Below, piece after piece: positions 43,201 to 50,790 of a stretch of DNA of 64,000 nt. Within the stretch, counting starts at the first letter, position 1; each line of letters begins with the position of its first letter. This DNA is from Cystobacter ferrugineus. GTDB lineage: Bacteria > Myxococcota > Myxococcia > Myxococcales > Myxococcaceae. The position numbers and the translations under genes are program-made. The stretch spans positions 51,763 through 115,762 of the forward strand of contig NZ_MPIN01000019.1 of NCBI RefSeq assembly GCF_001887355.1. The letters run 5' to 3'. A model generated the notes under the pieces. That model was not told where the DNA came from, did not search any database, and saw nothing but the letters and a program-made list of their open reading frames with translations.

Positions 43201-44370
43201 CTAGTCCGCCAGCTCGATGGTGTTCTCCAGCAGCAGCGCGCCGCGGGCGACGTAGCGGCTGCCCGTCTCCAACCCAGCACGCAGCTCGACCTGGCCGTCC
43301 CGGCGGCGGCCCGCCGTCACCGCCACGCGCTCCAGACGGCCGGCCTCCCGCGCCACGAAGACGACCGAGCGCGCCCCGTCCGTCACCACGGCGCTGGCCG
43401 GCACGCGCACGCGCTTCACGTCCGCGGGAGCCTCGGGCGTCACCTCCACGAAGGCGTTGGGGCGCAGCAGCCGATCCTCGTTCACCACCCGCACCCGCAC
43501 CTCCACCGTGCGCCGCCGCGGGTCCACCACCTCCGAGACACGCTCCACCGTCCCGCGCCGCTCCACTCCACCCGACTGCGTGCGGACGATGGCCGGCTGA
43601 CCCTCGCGCAGGTCCGACGCGTCCGACTCCTGCACGTCCGCGATGACCAGCACCTCGTTCAGATCCGAGATGCGCAGGAGCGGCTTGTCGCGCTCCGGCG
43701 TCACCTCCTGGTTGGACACCACGTCCAGATCCACCACCGTGCCCGCGCGCGGCGCCGTCACCCAGAAGAGGTTGTCGCCCTCGGCGGACACCGAGAGGCT
43801 GGCGCGCTTGGCCCGCGCCGCCTCCAGGGCCAGCTTCGCCTGGCGCAGCTCGGCCTCGGCCGCCAGGAGCTCCTTCTCCGGCGCGGCCTGCAGGTTCACC
43901 AGCTCGCGCAGCCGGTCCGCCACGCGCTGCTTGTCCGCCACCTCCGTCTCGGAGCTCTTCTGCTCGCGGTCCAGGTCCGCGTAGGCCGCCGAGCGCACGG
44001 AGAAGAGCCGGTCTCCGGCCTTCACCCGGTCACCGATGCGCACGCGCACCTGATCCACCCGGCCAGCCAGGGGCGAGCCCATGGAGGCGGTGCGGCGCTC
44101 GTCCAGGTCCACGCGGCCGGGCGCGGGCAGCGGCGCGAGCGCGGACGCCTCCGAGGCCACCGCGAGCTCGATGTACTGCCACTGTGGCCCCTCCGGGGGC
44201 AGGTGCACGCTCTCGCCCTTGACGACGGGACCGGACGCGGGCGTGGGCTCGGCCTCGGCGCTCGAGGGGCGGCCGAGCACCAGGCCCACGGAGACAGCGG
44301 CGCCCACGCCGAGACCGGCGGCGGCGAGCCAGAAGGGACGGCGGGGAGGACGGGAGGAGGAAGCGGTCAT
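43201..44370 (-). CDS. RND efflux periplasmic adaptor (CzcB/HlyD family)
   Basis: 389 residues. An N-terminal anchor helix (RPFWLAAAGLGVGAAVSVGL) is followed by the membrane-fusion-protein plan. A beta-barrel/lipoyl half-motif is seen in GRVDLDERRTASMGSPLAGR and VDQVRVRIGDRVKAGDRLFS. An alpha hairpin follows (about 120-200), then the second lipoyl half VTAPRAGTVVDLDVVSNQEV, a barrel with LRISDLNEVLVIADVQESD, and a membrane-proximal domain. It links the CzcA pump to the outer-membrane channel. It lies 21 bases upstream of the pump gene and 36 bases after the channel gene. Confidence 0.92.
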   Translation of the reverse strand: MTASSSRPPRRPFWLAAAGLGVGAAVSVGLVLGRPSSAEAEPTPASGPVVKGESVHLPPEGPQWQYIELAVASEASALAPLPAPGRVDLDERRTASMGSPLAGRVDQVRVRIGDRVKAGDRLFSVRSAAYADLDREQKSSETEVADKQRVADRLRELVNLQAAPEKELLAAEAELRQAKLALEAARAKRASLSVSAEGDNLFWVTAPRAGTVVDLDVVSNQEVTPERDKPLLRISDLNEVLVIADVQESDASDLREGQPAIVRTQSGGVERRGTVERVSEVVDPRRRTVEVRVRVVNEDRLLRPNAFVEVTPEAPADVKRVRVPASAVVTDGARSVVFVAREAGRLERVAVTAGRRRDGQVELRAGLETGSRYVARGALLLENTIELAD

Positions 44371-44406
44371 GAAGAGCTCCGAAGGGGAAAAGGGGTTGGG
44401 AGGAGG

Positions 44407-45753
44407 TCAGAAGTGCTCGCCGAGCTCCGGCGGTGGCCTGGGGCCGGCCGAGCGCACGCGGTCCAGGCCCAGCGAGATGCGGAAGGCGGCGAGGTCGATG
44501 TCGGCGGCATCCAGCAGGAGCTGGCCGTAGGTGCGCCGGGCGAGGAGCAGATCCTGCAATGAGGCTCCACCGGCCTTCACCGCCGCCTCCAGCCGCTGCA
44601 CCAGCGAGGCGGCCAGGGGCAGCGTCTGCTGGCGCACGCGCTCGCGCCGGGCCGCCACCGCATCGCGCTGGGTGGTGAGGGATTGGGTGTCGCGCTCGGC
44701 CTGGGCGGTGAGCTGCATGCGGGCCTGCGCGGAGGCCTCGGCCTGGGCGCTCGCGGCGAGCGCGTCCGCCTGGCCATGATCGAACACGGGCAGGGGAATG
44801 GACAGGCTGACGCCCAGCGAGTCGCGCTGGTTGCCGGAGATGAGGAACTGGTCGCGCAGGTAGCCCACGCGCACGGTGGGGTCCGGAATCCAGCGCCGCC
44901 GGGCGAGCGTGAGCGAGGACTGAGCGCCGCGCCGCTGGGCCTCCAGCGAGAGCAGGTCGGGCCGCTGTTCGACCTCGGAGGGCGGGAGCGGACGCGACAG
45001 GCGGGAGGAGAGGAAGTGGCTCGCGGCCTCGCGGCTGCCGAAGGGCGCGCAGGACAGCCCCACCGTCTGGGAGCACTCCAGGAGCGCCGCGGCCAGCCGG
45101 CTGTGTTCCTCGACGAGCTGCCCCTGGAGTTGCGTCTCCTCCAGCGTGGCCCGGTCCACATCCAGGCCCGCGGTGTCTCCCCGCTGTGCCCGGACGCGCT
45201 GCAACTCCGTCAGCCGCGCGGCGTCCTCGGCCAGACGCTCCAGTTCGGCCAGACGCACCTCGGCGGTGGCCACCTCCGCCGCGCGCTCCAGCACGTCATG
45301 GGTGCGCTCGCGCAGGCTGGACTGCACCTCGAGCGCGGTGGAGGCCAGGGCCGCCTGGGCCGCGTCACGGCGGGGGCCGCGCTTGCCCAGCTCGATGAGC
45401 TCGGAGATGCCCACGCCCGCGTTGGGCACCTGCGTCAGCCGATTCAGCCCCGGCGGGTTGGTGGGCCCCACGGCGATGGTGCCGACGGAGAGATCCATCT
45501 CGGGATTGGGGAGCTGGTGGGCGCGCACCACTTCGGCGCGCGCGGCGGCGATGCGGGCGCGGGCGGTGGTGAACTCGGGCGAGCGCGCCCACAGCAGCGC
45601 GGCCATGCCGTCCTCGTCGGGCAGCGAGGCGAGGGACAGGAAACCGGACGAGGCGGCGGGCGCTGGCGTGACGGTAGGGGAGTCGGACTGTGCGAGGACG
45701 GGGGTGGCCCCGAGCAACAGGCAGGAGACGAGCAGCGGTGGAACACGACGCAC
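44407..45753 (-). CDS. outer-membrane efflux protein (CzcC/TolC family)
   Basis: 448 residues from GTG 45753, which gives a clean signal peptide (MRRVPPLLVSCLLLGATPVLAQ) and has GGGAG about nine bases upstream; a GTG at 45807 would add a poor leader. It has the two tandem outer-membrane-efflux repeats of TolC-like channels, mostly long helices (ARIAAARAEVVRAHQLPNPE, near residue 60, is the characteristic first helix). It provides the exit duct for metals pumped by the CzcAB pair. First gene of the operon, facing a 251-base regulatory region. Confidence 0.92.
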   Translation of the reverse strand: MRRVPPLLVSCLLLGATPVLAQSDSPTVTPAPAASSGFLSLASLPDEDGMAALLWARSPEFTTARARIAAARAEVVRAHQLPNPEMDLSVGTIAVGPTNPPGLNRLTQVPNAGVGISELIELGKRGPRRDAAQAALASTALEVQSSLRERTHDVLERAAEVATAEVRLAELERLAEDAARLTELQRVRAQRGDTAGLDVDRATLEETQLQGQLVEEHSRLAAALLECSQTVGLSCAPFGSREAASHFLSSRLSRPLPPSEVEQRPDLLSLEAQRRGAQSSLTLARRRWIPDPTVRVGYLRDQFLISGNQRDSLGVSLSIPLPVFDHGQADALAASAQAEASAQARMQLTAQAERDTQSLTTQRDAVAARRERVRQQTLPLAASLVQRLEAAVKAGGASLQDLLLARRTYGQLLLDAADIDLAAFRISLGLDRVRSAGPRPPPELGEHF

Positions 45754-45820
45754 GAAAGGGACTCCCGGTGGGGTTCGGGGGTGTCCCTGGGCAAGCCGCG
45801 TGCCCACACCATTTCAAGTG

Positions 45821-45847
45821 ATTCCGAGGGGTTGGGCCTCGGAGTCA
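45821..45847 (-). other. hairpin in the czcC leader
   Basis: GATTCCGAGG / CCTCGGAGTC (9 of 10 pairs) with a 7-base loop, lying about 70 bases upstream of the czcC start. It could be an RNA leader structure or a binding site. Confidence 0.35.
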
Positions 45848-45850
45848 CTG

Positions 45851-45904
45851 CAAGAATCTTGAAGTGCCGGCCGGACTTCAAAATCCTTTCATTGAAGATT
45901 CTTG
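45851..45904. promoter_or_regulatory. nested inverted repeats in the czc divergent region
   Basis: An outer pair CAAGAATCTT (45851-45860) / AAGATTCTTG (45895-45904) encloses an inner pair TTGAAGT (45859-45865) / ACTTCAA (45875-45881), which brackets the palindrome CCGGCCGG. The element TTGAA or TTCAA occurs several more times nearby (for example 45811-45820). The arrangement suggests a cluster of operator half-sites controlling the efflux operon and perhaps the divergent lipoprotein. No metal regulator is encoded alongside. Confidence 0.45.
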
Positions 45905-46004
45905 AACCGCCTGGTGCCCGGACACGTGGAGGGCGGGGACACCGGGAGTGACATTCGCCCGCGGAGGGGACGAAAGTGCGCGCGTCCCTTGCTGGAGTTC
46001 ACAC

Positions 46005-46478
46005 ATGAGCCCACGCCGTCCGCTGTTGGCAGCCACCCTCGCATTGGGCCTGCTCGCTGGATGCAGCCGCAATGCGCCGCCCCCGGAGTCCAAGCCCTCC
46101 GAGTCGGGCGGGACGCCCCCCGCGCAGACCGACAAGCCCGCCGACACTCCGCCGGCCGGAGGCACCCCGGCCGAGACTGCCGCGACCCGGGAGACCGCCA
46201 CCTATTACGTCCGGGACAGCGGCATCCGCTGCATCGCTCCGCCCTGCCCGGCCTTCATCGCCACCCGGGTGGACAAGCCCGACGAGGATGGGCTTCAGGT
46301 CACCGAGCTCGACCTCAACGCGCTGGGCCTCAGCCAGGAGAAGATCGACAGCCTGATGGAGGCGACCCACACGGCCCCCGGTATCAAGGTGGAGGGCATC
46401 CTGGGCATCGGCGCGAGCGTCGGCCCCGCTGGCCCCGCCAAGATCCTGCGCATCAGCCGGGTCCTCGAGAGCAAGTAG
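46005..46478 (+). CDS. lipoprotein, DUF6748-like
   Basis: 157 residues from ATG 46005 (GGAG eight bases upstream). The signal ends in a perfect lipobox (LGLLAGC). A Pro/Ser/Glu-rich linker (PPPESKPSESGGTPPAQTD) leads to a small domain starting ATYYVRDSGIRCIAPPCPAF, with a paired-Cys motif C-x4-C, then LDLNALGLSQEKIDSLM. The domain resembles DUF6748 as I remember it; function unknown. It is divergent from the czc operon and may be controlled from the same region. Confidence 0.65.
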   Translation: MSPRRPLLAATLALGLLAGCSRNAPPPESKPSESGGTPPAQTDKPADTPPAGGTPAETAATRETATYYVRDSGIRCIAPPCPAFIATRVDKPDEDGLQVTELDLNALGLSQEKIDSLMEATHTAPGIKVEGILGIGASVGPAGPAKILRISRVLESK

Positions 46479-46498
46479 TCACTGGCTCCGTGGTGCAC

Positions 46499-46532
46499 GA
46501 CCTCCGGCCCTCGGTAAACAGGCACGGAGGTC
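46499..46532. terminator. hairpin between convergent lipoprotein and Cys-rich protein genes
   Basis: GACCTCCG / CGGAGGTC, 8 bp perfect, 18-base loop, in the 64-base gap between convergent stops. Confidence 0.45.
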
Positions 46533-46542
46533 TCTCACCGGG

Positions 46543-47484
46543 TCACCCACCCTCCGGGGTTGGCTCGGTGTCCATGTCCCATTGTTCCGGCGAGAACATG
46601 CAGACGCCGTTGCCCGCGTCATCGGTGCTCACGCAGAACTCGTTCACACACGGGGAGGGGCCCAACAAAGAGCAGCGTTGGCGGCACCGGCCCTGGACGC
46701 ACGCGGAATCTTCCGGACAGCTCGCATCCCCCTCCTGTCCACAGGGCTGGACGCACTGGCCCTGGGCACGCCCCACCAGGGTGAGGAAGGGCTCCGTCTC
46801 GCAGACCTTACCGTCGGGACAAGGCACGTCGCTGTGGCATGATTGACCCAGAACCACGAGGCACGCCGACACGCCGCCCTCCATGCGAACGCACTCCTGG
46901 TCCTCGGGGCACTCACGGCCCTCACACGTGGGCAGACACACGGGCCCCTCGGGGTCTCCGCGAGCACAGAAGAAGCCCTCCGGACACGTTCCCTCCTCAC
47001 CAGGAATACACCGCCGGCCACACCAGCCGGAACCCGCGCAAACGAGTCCCTCCCCACAGGCCCATTCCCTCGAGGCCAGCAGAGGCTCCCGAATGCATCG
47101 TTCCCCCTCCTTGCGCGAGCCCACGAAGACACATTGGCGCAAGGCCATCCGCCTTCCACGCACGGGGATGGCACGGCAGACGTTTCCATAGGGCGCGCAC
47201 CACCGATCGGATTCGCATCCACTGGTCGTGCACCTCCGCATCTGGTAGCGCGGATCATGAAAACACACGAGCGGAGGATCACACTGCGCATCCCCTTGGC
47301 ATGGCTGGAGAAGGGTCGGCCGTTGACGGGCCTCCGCGGGCGGCAACCAGGCAGCGACGCGCCACCCCTCGACGAACTGCTCAGCAGGGGCTCGGTGCCA
47401 GAGCAGGAGGATTCCCACCAGTGGGAGAATCAACAACGATGCGGCGGAAATCCCCAACATGACGCGCCACTTCGTCATCGACAC
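46543..47484 (-). CDS. secreted or membrane-anchored Cys-rich protein (Dickkopf-like repeats)
   Basis: 313 residues. An N-terminal hydrophobic segment (VMLGISAASLLILPLVGILL) acts as signal or anchor; the rest is extracytoplasmic, with about 30 Cys in repeated patterns such as CQGDAQCDPPLVCF, CPEGFFCARGD, CPDGKVCETEP and CPEDSACVQGRC. These C-x4/6-C-x-x-x-x-C units are widespread in myxobacterial surface proteins. No enzymatic motif. It may be a structural or adhesive surface protein. It faces the toxin gene across 150 bases. Confidence 0.7.
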   Translation of the reverse strand: MSMTKWRVMLGISAASLLILPLVGILLLWHRAPAEQFVEGWRVAAWLPPAEARQRPTLLQPCQGDAQCDPPLVCFHDPRYQMRRCTTSGCESDRWCAPYGNVCRAIPVRGRRMALRQCVFVGSRKEGERCIREPLLASREWACGEGLVCAGSGWCGRRCIPGEEGTCPEGFFCARGDPEGPVCLPTCEGRECPEDQECVRMEGGVSACLVVLGQSCHSDVPCPDGKVCETEPFLTLVGRAQGQCVQPCGQEGDASCPEDSACVQGRCRQRCSLLGPSPCVNEFCVSTDDAGNGVCMFSPEQWDMDTEPTPEGG

Positions 47485-47634
47485 GTCCTCTCGGTCGAAT
47501 CCAACAGTCCGTCCACATCTCGCGGGTGTGCTCGCCCGTGCTGGTACATCATGTGGGCCATGTTACCTCTCCAGTCAGTCCGGCGCACCATTTCACCCGC
47601 CGGGACTGGAAGCCTCGCGCGGTAAGATGTGCAC

Positions 47635-48552
47635 ATGGCCACAGGACACAAAGATCCCAAGAGACGGAGGACCAGCACTCACCCTGTGGCTTCTCGTACC
47701 CGCTCCACCGGAAGGCTCGAAGCATGGACGGCATCCCTGATCATCCTGCTCGCCAGCATTGGCACCAACGGTTGTTACGCGGGCGCCAATTGCACGTCCG
47801 CGGATACGACCCATAGCTGCTGCGTGAAGAACAACCCCGAAACTCCTGAAGTATGCGACGGGATCGAGGGAGTGGAAGGCACGGCCTTCCGGAGTTCCTC
47901 CACCCCGCAGCAGGTCAAGGCTTCCAGCGGCAAGGGTCCAACGATCGCCATCGCGACCGCCGCTGCGACTGGGACCGCGGCGGTGCTGGTCAGCATGAGC
48001 GACACCGTCCAGTTCAAGAAGCTCCAGGAGGAGTTGGACAGGGTGATGGAGGAGTGTGTGGATCTGGCGGATCGGACCATCGACTCAAGACGACCCAAAG
48101 GCGAAATCCTCGACTCCGTCAGATGCAATGAGGAGGTGGGAAGAGACGCCAACGGGAAACGGGTGACCCGAGCCATGCAGTTGGGCAATGAGAAGCACCA
48201 AGAAGCATCCAACTGCGTCAAAGAGAAGCTCAGCAAACTTATCGAGGGGCAATTCAGCATCGAGCAGCGGTACCGATACGATCAGTCAACGGGGAAGCTC
48301 AGGCGCGTGAGCACAGAAGAAGAACAACGCCTGATACGGCAGGGGCGGAAACACGAACTCAAGGGCACGTTGAAGCCGGATGTCGTCATCCACTCAGGAG
48401 ATCCAACGCAAGCCCGGCTTGTCTACGACTTCAAATTTCCCTGCGTGAACGACAAACCTCCTACATGGCGCGTCTATGAAAAAGGCGCCCACCAAGACAG
48501 AAATATACGAAAATGCATTTGGCGTACAGCCTGGACGTGTCGCTCCCGGTAG
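47635..48552 (+). CDS. nuclease-type toxin, exported, with probable C-terminal frameshift
   Basis: About 305 residues as it stands. A basic N-terminus precedes a hydrophobic segment ending in a lipobox-like site (SLIILLASIGTNGC), so it is probably a lipoprotein or exported. A Cys-rich stretch and an Ala/Thr-rich hydrophobic segment follow, then a charged C-terminal domain with KPDVVIHSGD and VYDFKFPC, which fits the PD-(D/E)xK restriction-endonuclease fold of VRR-NUC-like toxins. At the A5 run 48479-48483 removing one A lets the frame continue through KTEIYENAFGVQPGR to a stop at 48569-48571 that overlaps the immunity start as ATGA; the existing frame instead ends in KCIWRTAWTCRSR. G+C is visibly lower than in neighbouring genes. 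The immunity gene next door supports the toxin call. Confidence 0.6.
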   Translation: MATGHKDPKRRRTSTHPVASRTRSTGRLEAWTASLIILLASIGTNGCYAGANCTSADTTHSCCVKNNPETPEVCDGIEGVEGTAFRSSSTPQQVKASSGKGPTIAIATAAATGTAAVLVSMSDTVQFKKLQEELDRVMEECVDLADRTIDSRRPKGEILDSVRCNEEVGRDANGKRVTRAMQLGNEKHQEASNCVKEKLSKLIEGQFSIEQRYRYDQSTGKLRRVSTEEEQRLIRQGRKHELKGTLKPDVVIHSGDPTQARLVYDFKFPCVNDKPPTWRVYEKGAHQDRNIRKCIWRTAWTCRSR

Positions 48553-48567
48553 AAAGGGCGTCATTCG

Positions 48568-49509
48568 ATGACCAAGCCATATCCGAGAATCAGACAATAC
48601 GACAATGACGGCCATTTGGATCTACGCGAGGGGCTGGTGCTTTGCTTCTTCATGCGGCGTCCGCACAATGAAATATCACAAGCGGTCATGCGCGCCCTGG
48701 ACATCTACCTAAATGCGGTAGGACCCGAAAAGCTAGGCTGGACTCTGGAGCCAGAGAGCGACGACGACCCCTATGAAGAGGGCGTCGAGACGGTCATGCG
48801 TCCACTGGACAGCGCGCAGTGGGCAAGCGTTCGAGACAAGATACGTGACCCCATCAGTTGCCTCCTCCAGTTGGAAGAGCACGAAAATCAGGTGGGAGGA
48901 TTCCATGTCGAGTACCACGGAATCCAGCGCACCACCCTCGAACTTCCCACCTGGTCACAGGCAGCCAGCGCACTGTCCTTCTGGTTGCCCACGGAGTACC
49001 TGGAGGAGAAGGGCCCCTCGCAAGTCAGGGACATGGCCGTGGCGATGGCACGCGAGCTTCCCATCAACTCAGGCTACGTCAGTCTCGCCTTCAACTACCT
49101 TTTTCGGTTCCGAGACGTCGTCCGTGCGGTACACGAAAATTGCTTCCGCTACCCGGGGCTGGATGTACATGACCTGAGCGACGCGTCCATGGAACTCGGC
49201 ACACGGGTTCGTGGGGCGTACTGGTTGAACTTCTACGGACAGCCGCTTCTCGGACAACTCGGCGGGGCGGAAGGTCTTCGCCAGCAACTCGATTCACCCC
49301 AGGTTTCCGTCGAAGAACTCGGGGAAGGAAAGGTTCTGGTGGCGCTCGGGAAGGAACCAACGATAGGGGAAGTGGAGCAGAAGGGCGAACTGCATCCGTA
49401 CCGGGCCCTGGCCCGGGTGCTGGAGCCCTTTCTGCATCAGCAGAAACCGGATTGGTTCAGTTTTTCCCTGGAGCAACTGCGTCACTGGGAGCGCCGATTC
49501 ATGACCTGA
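48568..49509 (+). CDS. DUF3396-family immunity protein
   Basis: 313 residues, start at ATG 48568 after AAAGGG. It has the family's opening, an acidic HLDLREGLVLCFFMRRPHNE followed by a helix (VMRALDIYLNAVG), then the FHVEYHG strand, the LSFWLPTEYLEEKGPSQVRD segment and FSFSLEQLRHWERRF near the end. DUF3396 proteins are, as I recall, the immunity partners (TsiV) of VRR-NUC-type nuclease effectors and are numerous in myxobacteria. No signal peptide: it would neutralise the nuclease in the cytoplasm. Lower G+C than neighbours, like the toxin gene, suggests joint acquisition. Its end overlaps the convergent DUF1993 gene by 28 bases. Confidence 0.75.
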   Translation: MTKPYPRIRQYDNDGHLDLREGLVLCFFMRRPHNEISQAVMRALDIYLNAVGPEKLGWTLEPESDDDPYEEGVETVMRPLDSAQWASVRDKIRDPISCLLQLEEHENQVGGFHVEYHGIQRTTLELPTWSQAASALSFWLPTEYLEEKGPSQVRDMAVAMARELPINSGYVSLAFNYLFRFRDVVRAVHENCFRYPGLDVHDLSDASMELGTRVRGAYWLNFYGQPLLGQLGGAEGLRQQLDSPQVSVEELGEGKVLVALGKEPTIGEVEQKGELHPYRALARVLEPFLHQQKPDWFSFSLEQLRHWERRFMT

Positions 49510-50069
49510 TATGCCGGGGCGCCCTCGAAGTCCTGTTTCCCCAGAGCGACTCCCGCTGATCTCAACAAGGCGTACACCACGGTCACGTGGAAATAGAGAT
49601 TCGGCAGAACGCACTGGAGGACGAAGGACCGGGGGTTATCGAAGACACGAACCTCTCCCGGCTTGGCCACCGAGACGGGCCGTTCTGGCGCGTCGTCGAT
49701 CTCCTCCCGCGAGAGGGTCTCCAGATAGCCGAGCGCCTCCTGGATGAGCGTCTGCAAGGCGGCGAATGACGTCAATCGCTCTCCGAAGGACTGCTCGGCG
49801 CCGCGGTTGAAGACCGCGAACTCGGGGGACTCATCGTTCGGGTCGATGCGGCCGGCCAACCGGGCGGCACAGCCCCTCGCACCGGAGACGATGATTTCCA
49901 CCTGTCTCGAGAGAGGAAACATGTCCGGAGCGAGACGCCGCTCCAGGAGCGACTCCGGGCTCATCCGCTCCTTCTCGGCGAAGGTGGCTGCCTTGTGCAG
50001 GATCTGGCTCAGATTCCGCAGCATGAGGCACAAGGAGGGGATGCTGGCCTGGTAGATGGAAATGTCCAT
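49482..50069 (-). CDS. DUF1993-family protein
   Basis: 195 residues from ATG 50069; the longer frame upstream is not supported. The opening DISIYQASIPSLCLMLRNLS and LLERRLAPDMFPLSRQVEI are hallmark segments of DUF1993, a four-helix DinB-like fold. Central FAALQTLIQEALGYLETLS and the C-terminal CVLPNLYFHVTVVYALLRSAG complete it, the latter with the conserved His. Members are small cytoplasmic proteins of unknown function, possibly metal binding. It is transcribed towards the immunity gene and overlaps its 3' end. Confidence 0.85.
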   Translation of the reverse strand: MDISIYQASIPSLCLMLRNLSQILHKAATFAEKERMSPESLLERRLAPDMFPLSRQVEIIVSGARGCAARLAGRIDPNDESPEFAVFNRGAEQSFGERLTSFAALQTLIQEALGYLETLSREEIDDAPERPVSVAKPGEVRVFDNPRSFVLQCVLPNLYFHVTVVYALLRSAGVALGKQDFEGAPAYQVMNRRSQ

Positions 50070-50254
50070 GAGGTGTTGCGTCCAGCATGGACCGGATGCC
50101 GGGGAAGCAGAAGCCGGAAAAGAGTGCGGACGTGGCTCGCGCACGAGCCAGGGTGACAGAGCGGTTCCCTCCGTGCCATGCCCCCTGCGGGGTAGGGACC
50201 ATCCCAAACGAGACGCATAGGGTGCGCGCCCTCACCCGCCTGTTGGGAGTCCCC

Positions 50255-50728
50255 ATGCGTCTCACGTCCCTCGTCCTGCTGTCCCTCCTCGCCACGGCCT
50301 GCGGCCCCGGCGAACCTGGCCCCGCGGGTCCTCCCGGTCCCCAGGGTCCTGCTGGCCCCCAGGGTCCCGCAGGAGCCCCGGGAGCCACCTTGAGCGCGAG
50401 CTACCTGTGCACCGGAACGGCCAACAACGGCACGGCGAATTTTGCTCTCGTCCATACGGTCTACGTCATGTCGGACGAAAGCGTGATGGCCACCTGCAAC
50501 CTGGTGGAAGCCAGCCTATGGACCACGGGCGTCAACATGTGGCGCAAGGACCAGGATGGAGCCGCCGTGGGCGGATGCCTCGTGTACGCCGACATCGATG
50601 ACACCAAGAACGCGGGCGCATGGACGATGGAGATCAACCCCCAGCGCACGTCCAGTTCGGCCACCTACCGCAACACGGGAAGCCCGCTGAACGGCCGTGT
50701 CTTCTCCCTGTCCTGCACCGCCAACTGA
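50255..50728 (+). CDS. lipoprotein with short collagen-like repeat
   Basis: 157 residues from ATG 50255 (GGGAG upstream). The lipoprotein signal LTSLVLLSLLATAC is followed at once by about nine Gly-x-y triplets (GEPGPAGPPGPQGPAGPQGP and on), the pattern that forms a collagen triple helix. The remaining 115 residues form a small domain with four Cys (YLCTGTAN, VMATCNLVE, VGGCLVYAD, FSLSCTAN) spaced as for two disulfides. The triple helix would trimerise the globular heads on the outer surface. Function unknown. Confidence 0.75.
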   Translation: MRLTSLVLLSLLATACGPGEPGPAGPPGPQGPAGPQGPAGAPGATLSASYLCTGTANNGTANFALVHTVYVMSDESVMATCNLVEASLWTTGVNMWRKDQDGAAVGGCLVYADIDDTKNAGAWTMEINPQRTSSSATYRNTGSPLNGRVFSLSCTAN

Positions 50729-50790
50729 CCGGGCTCGGGAGCGCCACCCGATGAAGCGCTCCCGTCTCCAGTAGAGTGGGGTCCCCGCCC

